Shown: positions 37,183 to 47,649, counted from the stretch's first letter. The stretch is 59,878 nucleotides of DNA from Desulfobacteraceae bacterium (GCA_021737565.1 JAIPDS010000007.1:1-59878), one strand, 5' to 3'. The notes: a model not told the origin generated them from the sequence alone. Program-made: numbers and translations.

Positions 37183-38751
37183 TTGAAAGGCTATACTTGG
37201 CGCTTGGCTGTGGTGCTGGTAGTGTTGCTGGCCGCGGTGATATATGTTTTGCCTACTTTTAAGCCCGGATTCTGGCCTTATAAGCAGATCAATCTGGGCC
37301 TGGACCTTCAGGGAGGAATGCATCTTGTTATGGAGGTGGAAACCGAAAAGCCCGTAAAAAGTACGGTTGAACGTATCCGCGGCGATCTTATCACTTATCT
37401 GCGCGAAGAACGCATAGGGCACAGTGGCATAGAGACTTCCGGTGAAACCGGACTGAAAATCAGACTGCGCGATGCCGGTGATTTGTCAAAATTCGAGGAA
37501 CTTATTCAGGAAAATTTTGGAGACGACGTTTCCGTAAGATCCAGTTCCGAAAAAAGCGGGGATCTTGTTGTCGAAATCGGTCTTACTGAGGAAAGAGCCG
37601 GAGAGATCCGCGAACAGGCGGTGGAGCAGGCGGTACAGACCATTCGCAACCGGATTGACGAGTTTGGCGTCACCGAGCCTGATATAAGGGTGCAGGGCCA
37701 GCGGCGCATACTCGTTCAGTTACCCGGAGTCGAGGATATGGGGCGGGCCAAGGAGCTTATCGGAAGGACCGCTCAGCTTGAGTTCAGGCTGGTACTCGAG
37801 GAAATCAGGGGACAGCAGGACCCGGGAGACAGGGTGTCTCCTGAAACTGAAATACTTGAGAGCAGCGAAACAGCCCGGGGCGAGTCCAGAAAATACCTGG
37901 TCAGAAAGTATGCCAGCCCGACGGGCGCACACGTGCAAGATGCCCGGGTGCAGATCGGTCAGCGGTTTGGCGAGCCCCATGTCACCATTGATTTTAACCG
38001 GAAAGGGGCGCGTATTTTCGAGCGCGTCACGGCAGAAAACGTAAATGAAAGGCTTGCCATTGTACTGGACGACAAAGTTTATTCCGCCCCTGTAATCCAG
38101 GAGAAAATATCGGGCGGCTCGGCCAGAATCACGGGACAATTTAGCATGGAGGAGGCAAGGGATCTTGCAATTGTTCTCAGGGCAGGCTCTCTTCCCGCCC
38201 CTGTCAATATAATAGAGGAAAGAAGCGTTGGACCGTCTCTGGGGCATGACTCAATCCGCATGGGGCTTATTTCAATGATTGTCGGAGGTATCCTGGTGGT
38301 GCTTTTCATGTTGCTTTACTACCAGATGGCCGGACTTATCGCAAATCTGGCTTTGGCGTTAAACATTTTGCTCATCGCCGCGGGACTGGCTGCTTTTGGC
38401 GCAACACTTACCCTTCCCGGCATTGCCGGCATAATTTTGACCATAGGTATTGCGGTTGATGCCAACGTGATAATTTTCGAGCGCATCCGGGAAGAATACC
38501 GGCTCGGCAAATCCCCCGGGGCAGCCATAACTGCCGGATTCCAGCGGGCGGCTGTGGCGGTGCTGGATGCAAACGTGACAACCCTTATTGCCGCCCTGGT
38601 GCTTTTTCAGTTCGGCACCGGCCCGGTCAAGGGCTTTGCCGTAACCCTGAGCCTGGGAGTGGTTGCAAGCCTGTTTACAGCCCTGTTTGTGTGCAGGTTG
38701 ATTTTTGACTACTTATACAGCCTGAGACGATGGAAAACCCTGAGTATTTGA
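37183..38751 (+). CDS. secD: Protein translocase subunit SecD
   Basis: A 522-residue RND-type membrane protein that uses proton-motive force to complete protein export. It has an N-terminal membrane helix, the LGLDLQGGMHLVMEV motif (about 30-44), the periplasmic P1 domain (about 100-330), and five C-terminal helices with GIAVDANVIIFERIREE. TTG 37183 fits the ribosome-binding site GAGGTGG better than GTG 37174, which would overlap it. Confidence 0.96.
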   Translation: MKGYTWRLAVVLVVLLAAVIYVLPTFKPGFWPYKQINLGLDLQGGMHLVMEVETEKPVKSTVERIRGDLITYLREERIGHSGIETSGETGLKIRLRDAGDLSKFEELIQENFGDDVSVRSSSEKSGDLVVEIGLTEERAGEIREQAVEQAVQTIRNRIDEFGVTEPDIRVQGQRRILVQLPGVEDMGRAKELIGRTAQLEFRLVLEEIRGQQDPGDRVSPETEILESSETARGESRKYLVRKYASPTGAHVQDARVQIGQRFGEPHVTIDFNRKGARIFERVTAENVNERLAIVLDDKVYSAPVIQEKISGGSARITGQFSMEEARDLAIVLRAGSLPAPVNIIEERSVGPSLGHDSIRMGLISMIVGGILVVLFMLLYYQMAGLIANLALALNILLIAAGLAAFGATLTLPGIAGIILTIGIAVDANVIIFERIREEYRLGKSPGAAITAGFQRAAVAVLDANVTTLIAALVLFQFGTGPVKGFAVTLSLGVVASLFTALFVCRLIFDYLYSLRRWKTLSI

Positions 38752-38761
38752 GGATTCGGCC

Positions 38762-39832
38762 ATGGAATTTATAAAGCCCGGCATAAACATAGATTTTATC
38801 GGTAAACGTACTATAGGATACCTGATATCCGCGATTTTGATCGCAACGAGTCTGCTGACGCTTCTGATACTTGGAGGTCCCAGATACGGTATCGACTTTG
38901 CCGGTGGCACCCTGGTCCAGGTGAGGTTCGACAGGGAGGTCAGTATTGCCGAAGTAAAAGCCGGCCTTGACGAACTGAGCATGACAGCCCCAACCGTTCA
39001 GAGCTACGGACCCTCCGAGGAAAACGAGTATCTGGTCAGAACCGGCGAGGCTCTTGCCACGGGCGATGATTTCAGTGAGAGGATAACAGAAGCTTTGGCC
39101 ACCTCGACAGGTGCGGAGGCACAAATCCGAAGGGTCGAGATGGTCGGGCCCCAGGTGGGCGAAACCCTTAGGGAAAAAGCTCTGCTCGCCCTTTTTTACG
39201 CCCTGATTTTTATAACCATTTATATTTCAGGTCGTTTTGAGCTGAAATGGATGGTCAGCGCTGTTACTGCGGGGGTGCTCATTTTGGCGGTCTACCTTTT
39301 CTCCCTTATAGGGGTGAGCATTCCGGTCCTGATCCTCGTGGCCCTGATGGCAAGTCTTCTTCTGTTCTGGCAGTTGCATCTTCGCTATGCCATGGGCGCC
39401 ATCGTTGCACTGATCCATGATGTGATAATAACCGTGGGGATTTTTACCATCCTGGGCAAGGAGTTTTCCCTGCCGATAGTGGCGGCCCTGCTTACCATTA
39501 TAGGTTATTCGTTAAACGACACAATCGTCGTATTCGACCGGATCAGGGAAAACTTCAGGCGTTATGCACGCCGGGGCACGGCAGAAAACATAAACCGCAG
39601 CGTCAATGAAACCTTAAGCCGCACGATTCTGACATCCGTGACGACTCTGATCGTGCTTCTTTGTCTGTTTTTTCTGGGCGGCGATATTATTCACGATTTT
39701 GCACTCGCCCTGATCATAGGAGTTCTCGTAGGCACCTATTCTTCTGTTTTTGTAGCCAGCCCCATTCTTCTCGTTCTTGGAGGAGAGGCTGTTGCTGTCC
39801 GGCAGGAAGTTTCTTCAGATTCCGCAGCATAG
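38762..39832 (+). CDS. secF: Protein translocase subunit SecF
   Basis: A 356-residue partner of SecD with six membrane segments. Typical motifs are YGIDFAGGTLVQV (about 41-53) and NDTIVVFDRIREN (about 255-267). It starts 10 bases after secD and completes the operon. Confidence 0.96.
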   Translation: MEFIKPGINIDFIGKRTIGYLISAILIATSLLTLLILGGPRYGIDFAGGTLVQVRFDREVSIAEVKAGLDELSMTAPTVQSYGPSEENEYLVRTGEALATGDDFSERITEALATSTGAEAQIRRVEMVGPQVGETLREKALLALFYALIFITIYISGRFELKWMVSAVTAGVLILAVYLFSLIGVSIPVLILVALMASLLLFWQLHLRYAMGAIVALIHDVIITVGIFTILGKEFSLPIVAALLTIIGYSLNDTIVVFDRIRENFRRYARRGTAENINRSVNETLSRTILTSVTTLIVLLCLFFLGGDIIHDFALALIIGVLVGTYSSVFVASPILLVLGGEAVAVRQEVSSDSAA

Positions 39833-39882
39833 GGCTCCTGTACGGACAGATGGTGTAATGGTGTATTATTTACGGAATTAAA

Positions 39883-41031
39883 ATGGTTATCCGTTCCGGC
39901 AGGGATCGTCTTGATCCATGGGTGGCCCTAAGGCACATACCCGGTGTCGGGCCCCTGATATTTAAAAGGCTTCTTGACCGTTTCGGCTCTCCTGAAAACG
40001 TCTTTGCGGCCACCCGGCATGAACTCGGCAAAATAGAGGGTCTGGCGGAAAAAAGTATCAATGCGGTAATGCATAAAGATTTTTCGGGAGCGGCAAAAAG
40101 TGATGCCTCTTTTTGCAAAAAAAGCGGCTGCAGGATCATTACACTCGATGATGAGGAATATCCTGACAGGCTTGCCGCAATACCCGATCCGCCGCCTTAT
40201 CTGTATGCATTGGGCCGCCGCCTGACATCGGTTCCGGCAATTGCGGTTGTGGGCACCAGGAACCCGACGCGCTACGGAGTTTCTATGGCACGGCGCCTGT
40301 GTGCCGATCTTTCGGCAATGGGCTTTTTGATTGTAAGCGGCATGGCCAGGGGAATAGATTCGGCCGCGCATCTGGGCGCCCTGGATGCCGGAGGCGAAAC
40401 AATCGCAGTGCTTGGAAGCGGGCTTTCAGTTATTTACCCGCCTGAAAACCGCAGGCTGTATTACAGGATAGCAGAAAACGGCGCCGTGATTTCCGAACTG
40501 CCTCTTGCAGAACAGCCGAACGCATATAATTTTCCTGCAAGAAACAGGATTATTTCAGGTATGAGTCTTGGTACGGTTGTGGTAGAGGCCGCCAAAAAGA
40601 GCGGTTCTTTGATTACGGCAAGGCTGGCAGCAGAGCAGGGCAGGGAGGTATTTGCAGTGCCGGGAAACATAAATTCTTCCAAGAGTACAGGCGCCCATGA
40701 TTTGCTGAAACAGGGGGCAAAACTGGTGGAGAAGGCCGAAGATATTGTAGAGGAGCTTGCACCGCTTGTTGTGTCAGGATATTCGGGAGCCTGCGGCTTT
40801 GACGGACCGGGGCGGGGGGCGCCGGAAAAACCGGAGGGCTTGACACCGGAGGAAAGCCGGGTATACGATTTGCTTGATCCGTATCCTGCTCACATAGACG
40901 AGCTTAGCACAAGGCTGGACATGGATGCCGGCCCATTGCTGGCAATACTTTTAAACCTTGAATTAAAGGGCATGGTAATGCAGATGCCCGGCAAATATTT
41001 TTGCAGCACAGCGGAGCACAAGAGTGAGTAA
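39883..41031 (+). CDS. dprA: DNA-processing protein DprA
   Basis: A 382-residue protein that loads RecA on incoming single-stranded DNA during transformation. A helix-hairpin-helix region is at the N-terminus (about 17-60), the Rossmann-like core has VVGTRNPTRYG, SGMARGIDSAAH and PARNRIISGMS (about 115-235), and a winged helix closes the C-terminus (about 310-375). Its end overlaps topA by eight bases, a common arrangement. Confidence 0.95.
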   Translation: MVIRSGRDRLDPWVALRHIPGVGPLIFKRLLDRFGSPENVFAATRHELGKIEGLAEKSINAVMHKDFSGAAKSDASFCKKSGCRIITLDDEEYPDRLAAIPDPPPYLYALGRRLTSVPAIAVVGTRNPTRYGVSMARRLCADLSAMGFLIVSGMARGIDSAAHLGALDAGGETIAVLGSGLSVIYPPENRRLYYRIAENGAVISELPLAEQPNAYNFPARNRIISGMSLGTVVVEAAKKSGSLITARLAAEQGREVFAVPGNINSSKSTGAHDLLKQGAKLVEKAEDIVEELAPLVVSGYSGACGFDGPGRGAPEKPEGLTPEESRVYDLLDPYPAHIDELSTRLDMDAGPLLAILLNLELKGMVMQMPGKYFCSTAEHKSE

Positions 41032-43294
41032 ACCCTTAATTGTTGTCGAATCCCCGACCAAGGTAAAAACCATTAAGAAGTACCTGGGTGACAAGTACAA
41101 TGTCGCCTCGACAGTTGGCCACATAAAGGACCTGCCGGAAAAAGAGCTCGGTATTGACGTGGAAAAGGGCTTTTCCCCGAAGTACGTGACAATCCCCGGC
41201 AAGCAGAAGGTAATCAAGGCGCTAAAGGATGCCGCCGGGAATGCAGATGATGTATACCTGGCCCCTGACCCTGACCGCGAGGGAGAGGCAATTGCCTGGC
41301 ACGCGGCAGATGTGCTCAAAAAAAAGGGGCGCAATTTTCACAGGGTCTTATTTCATGAACTAACCAAAAACGGGGTTAATCAGGCCCTTGCCAGCCCCGA
41401 AGCCCTGAATGAAAGCCGGTATAAGGCGCAGCAGACAAGGCGCATACTGGACCGGCTGGTGGGATACCAGATTTCACCCATATTGTGGAAGAAGGTAAAA
41501 TACGGTTTGAGCGCGGGCAGGGTCCAGTCAGTGGCGGTTCGCATGATCTGCGAGCGGGAAAGAGCCATTCAGGCGTTTGAACCCGAGGAATACTGGTCGA
41601 TTACCGCAACGCTGCAGGGAGAAAATCCCCCCTCCTTTGAAGCAAGGCTGGCCAGGTACAAAGGCAAAAAAGTCTCCATACCGGATAAAGAAACCGCCAT
41701 GAAGATGCGCGGTGAACTTGCCGGCTCGGAATTTGTGGTTGATAAAATAACCAGAAAAACCGTTCGCAGGAGACCGTATCCCCCCTTTACCACCAGCAAG
41801 CTTCAGCAGGAGGCCATCCGCAGGCTGCGATTCTCGGCAAAAAAGACCATGACCGTTGCCCAGCAGCTTTATGAGGGCATTGATCTGGGCGGCGAGACAG
41901 TCGGACTGATTACCTACATGCGAACCGATTCGACCAGGATTTCCGCAGAGGCCGCCAACGAGGCAAGGGATTTGATAAATGCGCGCCATGGCAGGGACTA
42001 TTCCCTGGAGAAGCCGCGCTTTTTTTCAAACAAGAACCGGGCCCAGGACGCCCATGAAGCCATCCGTCCCACGTCTGTAAACAATACACCCGAGAAAGTC
42101 AGACCTTATCTTTCAAAGGACCAGTTCGCTCTTTATCAGCTTATATGGCAGCGTTTTGTGGCCTCCCAAATGGCCGAAGCCCTTATAGATCAGAAAAACA
42201 TAACAATTTCAGCAGGCGACTACAGGCTTACGGCCTCGGGCTCCACCGTGAAATTTCCGGGTTTCCTGGCTCTTTACCAGGCAGCGGATGAAAGCGATGG
42301 ATCAGAGGGCAAAAAGCAGGATACCAGCCTGCCCGAATTATCGGAAAAACAAAAGCTCAAACTTCTGGGACTGGAGCCCAGGCAGCATTTTACCACGCCG
42401 CCGCCCCGGTTCTCCGAGGCAACCCTTGTAAAGGAACTTGAGGAAAACGGCATCGGAAGACCCAGCACTTATGCCACGATTCTCTCCACGATCCGGGACA
42501 AGGGTTATGTGGAGCTGATCAAGGGCTATTTTCATCCCACTGAACTCGGTTTTATTATTACTGATCTTTTGGTGGAGAATTTCCCTGATATATTAAACGT
42601 TGATTTTACCGCCAGGCTGGAAAACGATCTTGACAAGGTGGAATCCGATGAACAGGAAGCCATTGAACTCCTCACCCGGTTTTATGATCTTTTTGAACAG
42701 CGTGTAATTGCAGCGGCTGAAAAAATGTTGAGCGTAAAGGGGCTCGGCCTGCCAACCGGTTATAAATGTCCGTTATGCGGCAGGGAAGCAAGAATCAAGG
42801 TAGGGAAAAACGGCCCCTTCCTGGCCTGTGAAGGATACCCGGATTGCACCTGGTCGCGAAATTACATCCGCAATGAAAAAGGTGAAATAGAGCCTGTTGA
42901 ACCGACTGAAGAAGCGGCCGAGGGCGAGGTCTGCGAAAAATGCAGGCGGCCCATGGTGGTAAAGCAGGGCCGCTACGGCGAGTTTCTTGCCTGCAGCGGA
43001 TATCCGGAATGCAAGCATACAAGATCAATAAACCCGGGCGGGGAGGCAAAATCCACCGGCGTACCCTGTCCTGCTCCCGGCTGCGACGGCGAGCTTTTGG
43101 AGCGTCAATCCAGGCGCGGCAAAGTATTTTACGGCTGCAGCCGTTATCCTGATTGTAAATTCGCCCTGTGGGACAAACCGGTTGACCGGAAGTGCCCCAA
43201 ATGCGGGGCTCCTTATTTGATTGAAAAAGAAACCAAGAAAGAGGGCCTTGTTGTTAAGTGCGCGCAGAAGGGATGCGGATACAGGGAGGAGTGA
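41024..43294 (+). CDS. topA: DNA topoisomerase I
   Basis: A 756-residue type IA topoisomerase that relaxes negative supercoils. The Toprim domain starts the protein (VVESPTKVKTIKKYLG; DPDREGEAIAWH near 86). The catalytic Tyr is in LITYMRTDSTRIS (near 300). Four C-terminal zinc-ribbon modules with paired CxxC or similar cysteines occupy about 585-756. It starts with GTG at 41024 inside dprA. Confidence 0.97.
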   Translation: MSKPLIVVESPTKVKTIKKYLGDKYNVASTVGHIKDLPEKELGIDVEKGFSPKYVTIPGKQKVIKALKDAAGNADDVYLAPDPDREGEAIAWHAADVLKKKGRNFHRVLFHELTKNGVNQALASPEALNESRYKAQQTRRILDRLVGYQISPILWKKVKYGLSAGRVQSVAVRMICERERAIQAFEPEEYWSITATLQGENPPSFEARLARYKGKKVSIPDKETAMKMRGELAGSEFVVDKITRKTVRRRPYPPFTTSKLQQEAIRRLRFSAKKTMTVAQQLYEGIDLGGETVGLITYMRTDSTRISAEAANEARDLINARHGRDYSLEKPRFFSNKNRAQDAHEAIRPTSVNNTPEKVRPYLSKDQFALYQLIWQRFVASQMAEALIDQKNITISAGDYRLTASGSTVKFPGFLALYQAADESDGSEGKKQDTSLPELSEKQKLKLLGLEPRQHFTTPPPRFSEATLVKELEENGIGRPSTYATILSTIRDKGYVELIKGYFHPTELGFIITDLLVENFPDILNVDFTARLENDLDKVESDEQEAIELLTRFYDLFEQRVIAAAEKMLSVKGLGLPTGYKCPLCGREARIKVGKNGPFLACEGYPDCTWSRNYIRNEKGEIEPVEPTEEAAEGEVCEKCRRPMVVKQGRYGEFLACSGYPECKHTRSINPGGEAKSTGVPCPAPGCDGELLERQSRRGKVFYGCSRYPDCKFALWDKPVDRKCPKCGAPYLIEKETKKEGLVVKCAQKGCGYREE

Positions 43295-43309
43295 CTTTTT
43301 GCCGGGGTT

Positions 43310-44464
43310 TTATTTTGCGAGCCTGTCGAGATAGGCAAGATCCCTGCCCTGGGTGTTTTTGGTGCCTACCGCCAGAACAAGAATGTAATTTGCGGGAGTT
43401 TTGCTGAAATACAGCCTCCCGTTATAGGAAAAAGCCACTTCGAAAACCGTGTTTCTTCCCTTTTTATGAAATACCTTGCGTTTTATCGGCACCTTGGAAG
43501 GCTCCAGATTTAACTGGCAGATCATTTCCTCGGCCTTGAGCGCCATGTCCTCGGGCAGCTCGGCTATGCCGTGTAAGGCCTTGTCATACATCTCCACGTT
43601 CTTGTATAGTGTTTTAAATCTTTTCCCGAGTCTTTCGGCTTCTTTTTCCCTCTGTCTGTCAAGGTTTTCCCTTATCTTTTCAAGTTCTGATATTTCCTCT
43701 TTGAGCCTGGAGATTTCTTCCTTCTGTTTTTCCTGCCTGGAAAGGTTTTCAGATAATTTTTCCTCCAGTTGTTCGATTTCATCGAACATGTCTTCCTCGT
43801 TGCGTTCGGCATCACGCTTCTGCTCCCTGAGCGATTTTTCAAGCTGTGTATATTCCTCTCGCAGGCTTTTGCGCTCGGTATCCAGCTGGTCCACCCTTCG
43901 GGCATATTCGTTTTCAAGCTCATGGAGGCGCTGTAGCTCCTCTGCTTTTTCCATCTCCTCGCGTCTTGTTTTATAAAGCGCTATCCTGTAATACGCGTAA
44001 AGCGCGGATCCGAAAAGCAATATATAGAGAAGAAGGATTCCGCCCGAAAGCGGGGAGATCGGTTCTATGCCGGATTCGAGTTCTATGTTCAGGCCGTCTT
44101 CAAGCATCCTGTAATTTTGCCTTGCGGTTTCCAGTGTGTCCGGCTGCAGGTCAAGATCTTTATTTTCCTGGAAAACCGGGGGATATAAAATGGTCCCTTT
44201 TTTGGTGGCAACAGTTACTTCGAGCTTTACCCCGAGGCTTATCCACCGGTTGTCTTTTATGTATCCTGATATGGACTCGTTGATTGCATCAGAGAGCCTG
44301 ACCGTTCCGTTTAAAATGGAGTTCATCTCCGAGAGGTATACATTGTTGACAGCTTTCCTGTAACGCTCGGTGAAATATCTTTCCAGCTCCGATATTGTGG
44401 CCATGTAGAGCACCGGCGGCATCAGTATGCAGATTACTATGATTCTGAAGGGCAGATGTTTCAT
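43310..44464 (-). CDS. Membrane-anchored coiled-coil protein of unknown function
   Basis: A 384-residue protein not assigned to a named family. A transmembrane helix (about 7-25) is followed by an extracytoplasmic domain (26-138), a second helix (about 139-162), a long charged coiled coil (about 165-290) and a cytoplasmic C-terminal domain of about 95 residues. That domain (KRKVFHKKGRNTVFEVAFS, NGRLYFSK) has the strand pattern of a RelE/ParE-like fold; this is only an impression. The two-helix plan with a periplasmic loop recalls sensors or cell-division proteins. It lies just downstream of a TPR lipoprotein gene in the same direction. Confidence 0.65.
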   Translation of the reverse strand: MKHLPFRIIVICILMPPVLYMATISELERYFTERYRKAVNNVYLSEMNSILNGTVRLSDAINESISGYIKDNRWISLGVKLEVTVATKKGTILYPPVFQENKDLDLQPDTLETARQNYRMLEDGLNIELESGIEPISPLSGGILLLYILLFGSALYAYYRIALYKTRREEMEKAEELQRLHELENEYARRVDQLDTERKSLREEYTQLEKSLREQKRDAERNEEDMFDEIEQLEEKLSENLSRQEKQKEEISRLKEEISELEKIRENLDRQREKEAERLGKRFKTLYKNVEMYDKALHGIAELPEDMALKAEEMICQLNLEPSKVPIKRKVFHKKGRNTVFEVAFSYNGRLYFSKTPANYILVLAVGTKNTQGRDLAYLDRLAK

Positions 44465-44482
44465 TGCTTTTTCCGGCCGGTA

Positions 44483-46786
44483 TCAGCCGGCCTGTTCTTT
44501 CTTTATCCTTGCAAGTGTTTGTCGGGCTTCATCCGCGTTTTCAAAATTTGGATCAAGTTCAAGGGCTTTTTCAAGGGCGTCTTTGGCTCTGCGCATGTAC
44601 CCTTTTTTGTGGTATGCCATGCCCATATGATACTGTATGGTCGGGTTGCCGGGCAGTTTTTCCATGCTTGCTGAAAATTCCCGTATTGCCGCATCATAAA
44701 GCCCCATTTTATAATACACCCATCCCAGGGTATCGGCGACCCTCGGGTCTTCGGGCATCCGCTCTTTTGCCCTTTCGGCAAGTTCTATGGCCTCGTTTAG
44801 ATTTCTCTCCTTTTCCGCCAGCACGTATGCCAGGTTATTGGCAGCAGCCACGAAATCAGGATTTATTTCGAGAGCTTTCCTGTAATGGGGAATGGCCTTC
44901 TCGCAGCCTTCTTCTCCAATGCAGTTCAGGATTCCGAGCATCATCCGGGGCATAACCTGTTTTGGGTTTTTTTCTGCAGCCTCGGTGAAATGGGCGATAG
45001 CCTGGCCGGTTTTGCCTTCCCTGGCATATAATGCCGCAAGGGAATAGTATGAAGGCAGATAGTTCTCATCTTCTATGAGCGCTTTTTTAAACATCTGTTC
45101 AGCCTCTTTCGGCTCGCCGCGGATGGCCAGAAGCCTGCCTTTCAGGTTATAGGCAGGGGCCAGCATTTCAGGGTTTTCACTGAATTTTTCGATGTGGTTG
45201 TCGCAATATTCAAGCGCCTTTTCGATCTTGTTTTCTTCAGTAAGGACTTCAATAAGGTTGACAAATGCGAGCATATGGGCGGGATCCCGCGAAAGAGCGG
45301 ATTCAAAGGCTTCTGCCGCCTCGTGGTTTTTCCCCCTTAACCTGTGAACTATCCCCAGATTATAGTAGCCTGCGGGGTCCTGTACGGAAAATGATATGAT
45401 TTTTTCAAACAGCTCTGCTGCTTTTTCATATTCCTGCTGGTTTACATGGATATTGCCTATCATTGAAAGGGCCTGGATGTTGTTGGACGATGCCTCCAGC
45501 ACCTGTCTGCAGGCCTCTTTTGCCTGAGTGAAGTTTCGCTCTGAATAATGAATTCTTGCCAGAAGCAGCCGTGCCGAAACATACTCGGCGCTGTCAGGGC
45601 CGATCTTTGCAAGGCTCGTTTTGGCGGCATTAGGCTCGTCAGCCTTCAGATGGGCAAGCCCCTGCAGGTAATCTATTTTTTCAGGTTCGGAAAAATCCTG
45701 CCGGATTTCTTTATAAAGTGATACTGCTTCGCTGTATTTTTTATTTTCCATAAAAAGCCTGGCTTTTAACAGCTTGGCCGGCAGGTAGTCCGGATTTTTT
45801 TCAAGAGCGCGGTTTATGTATTTTTCAGCATCGCCGAGCCGGTCTACACCAATATAGAAGTCTGAAAGGGCAAGCATCAGCCCTATATTTTCAGGCTGCA
45901 GTTCAATGGCTCTTTGATACATGGCAAGGGCTTTTTGCCGGCGGCCGGTTTTTTCGTAAAACGAGGCCGCAGACAGATACGACTTGATATTGTGCGGGTT
46001 GACTTCTATGGCCTTTCTGAAGGCTTCTTCGGCCTTTTTGCGTTCCCCCCGGCCTGCGTATATATTTGCCAGCAGCAGATGAAGCTTCGGGTCGTCCGGA
46101 TTTATTTTTAGTGCATCCTCTATGGTCGCTTCGGCTTTTTCGGTTCTGTTGGTTGCCGCATAAAGCTGATATAGGGTCAAATGCAGGGGCAGGGAATCGG
46201 GATTTTGTTTTACTCCGTTTTCAAGGATTTGCTCTGCGCGGCCGGGTTCCTGCTGCCTTATTGCAATGTTTGCCAGGGCGGTATAGGCCCTTTCGTTTGA
46301 GGGATCGATTTCTATGATCTTTTCAAAAAGCCCGGAGGCTTTGTCTAGCTCGTGTTCTTTTGCGTGTATCGATGCCATGAGATAAAGCGCGGAGAGGTTT
46401 TTTTCGTCGTGTTTCAGGACCTGGTTCAGGATTTTCTTTGCCTCGCTGAAATCCCCCTGCAGCAGGTAAAGGGTCGCGAGCTTTACCCTGATGGAGCTTT
46501 CTTGCGAGTCGAGCTCAACGGCTTTCTGAAACATTGAAAATGCACTGTTTACATCGCCGAGCCTCAGATAAGTTTCGCCAAGACTTGCATATGCCTTTGC
46601 AAATTCCGGATTCAGTTCTATTGCTTTTTGGAGATTTTCTTTTGCGCAGATATAATCCCGCTGGTCAAAGCATTGCCGGGCCTTGTCATAAAGGTCCTGC
46701 TGACGGTTGCTTTGCTCGTCCCGGCATCCGAGGATGCAAAATGAGCAGACTAAAACGAAAAGAAAGCTTCGAAGTGTAAATGCCAT
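44483..46786 (-). CDS. TPR-repeat lipoprotein
   Basis: A 767-residue lipoprotein. The signal peptide ends in CILGC with Cys21 as the lipidated residue. From about residue 30 to the end it is made of roughly twenty tetratricopeptide repeats with the usual A..L...G....A...Y..A spacing (for example CFDQRDYICAKENLQKAIEL). No catalytic domain is visible. It probably acts as a scaffold at the outer or inner membrane; TPR lipoproteins of this kind are found in exopolysaccharide and secretion systems. The coiled-coil gene follows 18 bases after the stop and may be its partner. Confidence 0.85.
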   Translation of the reverse strand: MAFTLRSFLFVLVCSFCILGCRDEQSNRQQDLYDKARQCFDQRDYICAKENLQKAIELNPEFAKAYASLGETYLRLGDVNSAFSMFQKAVELDSQESSIRVKLATLYLLQGDFSEAKKILNQVLKHDEKNLSALYLMASIHAKEHELDKASGLFEKIIEIDPSNERAYTALANIAIRQQEPGRAEQILENGVKQNPDSLPLHLTLYQLYAATNRTEKAEATIEDALKINPDDPKLHLLLANIYAGRGERKKAEEAFRKAIEVNPHNIKSYLSAASFYEKTGRRQKALAMYQRAIELQPENIGLMLALSDFYIGVDRLGDAEKYINRALEKNPDYLPAKLLKARLFMENKKYSEAVSLYKEIRQDFSEPEKIDYLQGLAHLKADEPNAAKTSLAKIGPDSAEYVSARLLLARIHYSERNFTQAKEACRQVLEASSNNIQALSMIGNIHVNQQEYEKAAELFEKIISFSVQDPAGYYNLGIVHRLRGKNHEAAEAFESALSRDPAHMLAFVNLIEVLTEENKIEKALEYCDNHIEKFSENPEMLAPAYNLKGRLLAIRGEPKEAEQMFKKALIEDENYLPSYYSLAALYAREGKTGQAIAHFTEAAEKNPKQVMPRMMLGILNCIGEEGCEKAIPHYRKALEINPDFVAAANNLAYVLAEKERNLNEAIELAERAKERMPEDPRVADTLGWVYYKMGLYDAAIREFSASMEKLPGNPTIQYHMGMAYHKKGYMRRAKDALEKALELDPNFENADEARQTLARIKKEQAG

Positions 46787-46818
46787 TGGTTTGTTCCGGG
46801 TTTCGTGTTTAATATTTT

Positions 46819-47640
46819 TTATTCAGGTTTTCCAGGATGCGTGCCGGGGTTTATTCTCCCTTCTCCGCAGAAAACCATTAACCGTCCGTTTTTCGCACAG
46901 GCAAGGGTCATGTTTACCGAGTCTGCAAGATTGACTGCAAGGGAGGTCGGCATGGAAATGCCGACAAGCATTTCAAGGCCTGCCCGGCCCGCTTTCTGGA
47001 CCAGTTCATAGGAAAGCCGCGAAGACATCACCCCAAGGCAGGCATCTTTGATTCTGCGGTCCAAAAAGACTTTGCCGATGGCCTTGTCCAGGGCGTTATG
47101 CCTGCCGACATCTTCAGCGGAAGCCATTTTGTTTACTTCCCTGTCGAAGATTGCAGCGGCATGGGCGCTTCTTGTTTTTTTGTGCAAAGGCTGGCTTGAT
47201 GACAGTGATTCAACGCAGGCCATTATCTTTTCCGCCTCAAATACTGTATTGCCGGTCGCACGTGTCAGGACCTGCAGTAGGTCGGTTATAATTTCTTTGC
47301 CGCATATTCCGCAGCTTGTCTGGCTGACAAAACCCTTGCGTTCCAGGAGCCGTTCAATACTGCCGCGTCTTTTGCCGGTCACCGTCAGGGTGGCCACGTT
47401 GGTTTGGTCTTGCTCGCAGAAGCCGATGTCTGCGATGTCTTCAGGGTGCTCCACTATGCCCTCGGAAAGGCAGAAGCCGGCGGTATGGGCTATTTCATCG
47501 CCGGGTGTTCGCATTACAACAGAATACGGTTTTCCTTCGACCCTGATTGACAAAGGTTCTTCAACAATAAGGTCCCGGCTCTGACGGTTTTGTTTTCCCC
47601 CAAAGTATTCAGTATATTCTCCGGATATGCTTTCAGTCAT
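46819..47640 (-). CDS. fdhD: Formate dehydrogenase accessory sulfurtransferase FdhD
   Basis: A 273-residue protein that transfers sulfur from the cysteine desulfurase to the molybdenum or tungsten cofactor of formate dehydrogenase. The catalytic pair is in SQTSCGICGKE (about 115-125). The segment AGFCLSEGIV and the C-terminal LVGISMPTSLAVNLA also match the family. A formate dehydrogenase must be encoded elsewhere. Such enzymes are often selenoproteins, which agrees with the UGA evidence here. Confidence 0.95.
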   Translation of the reverse strand: MTESISGEYTEYFGGKQNRQSRDLIVEEPLSIRVEGKPYSVVMRTPGDEIAHTAGFCLSEGIVEHPEDIADIGFCEQDQTNVATLTVTGKRRGSIERLLERKGFVSQTSCGICGKEIITDLLQVLTRATGNTVFEAEKIMACVESLSSSQPLHKKTRSAHAAAIFDREVNKMASAEDVGRHNALDKAIGKVFLDRRIKDACLGVMSSRLSYELVQKAGRAGLEMLVGISMPTSLAVNLADSVNMTLACAKNGRLMVFCGEGRINPGTHPGKPE

Positions 47641-47649
47641 CTGGCTGCC

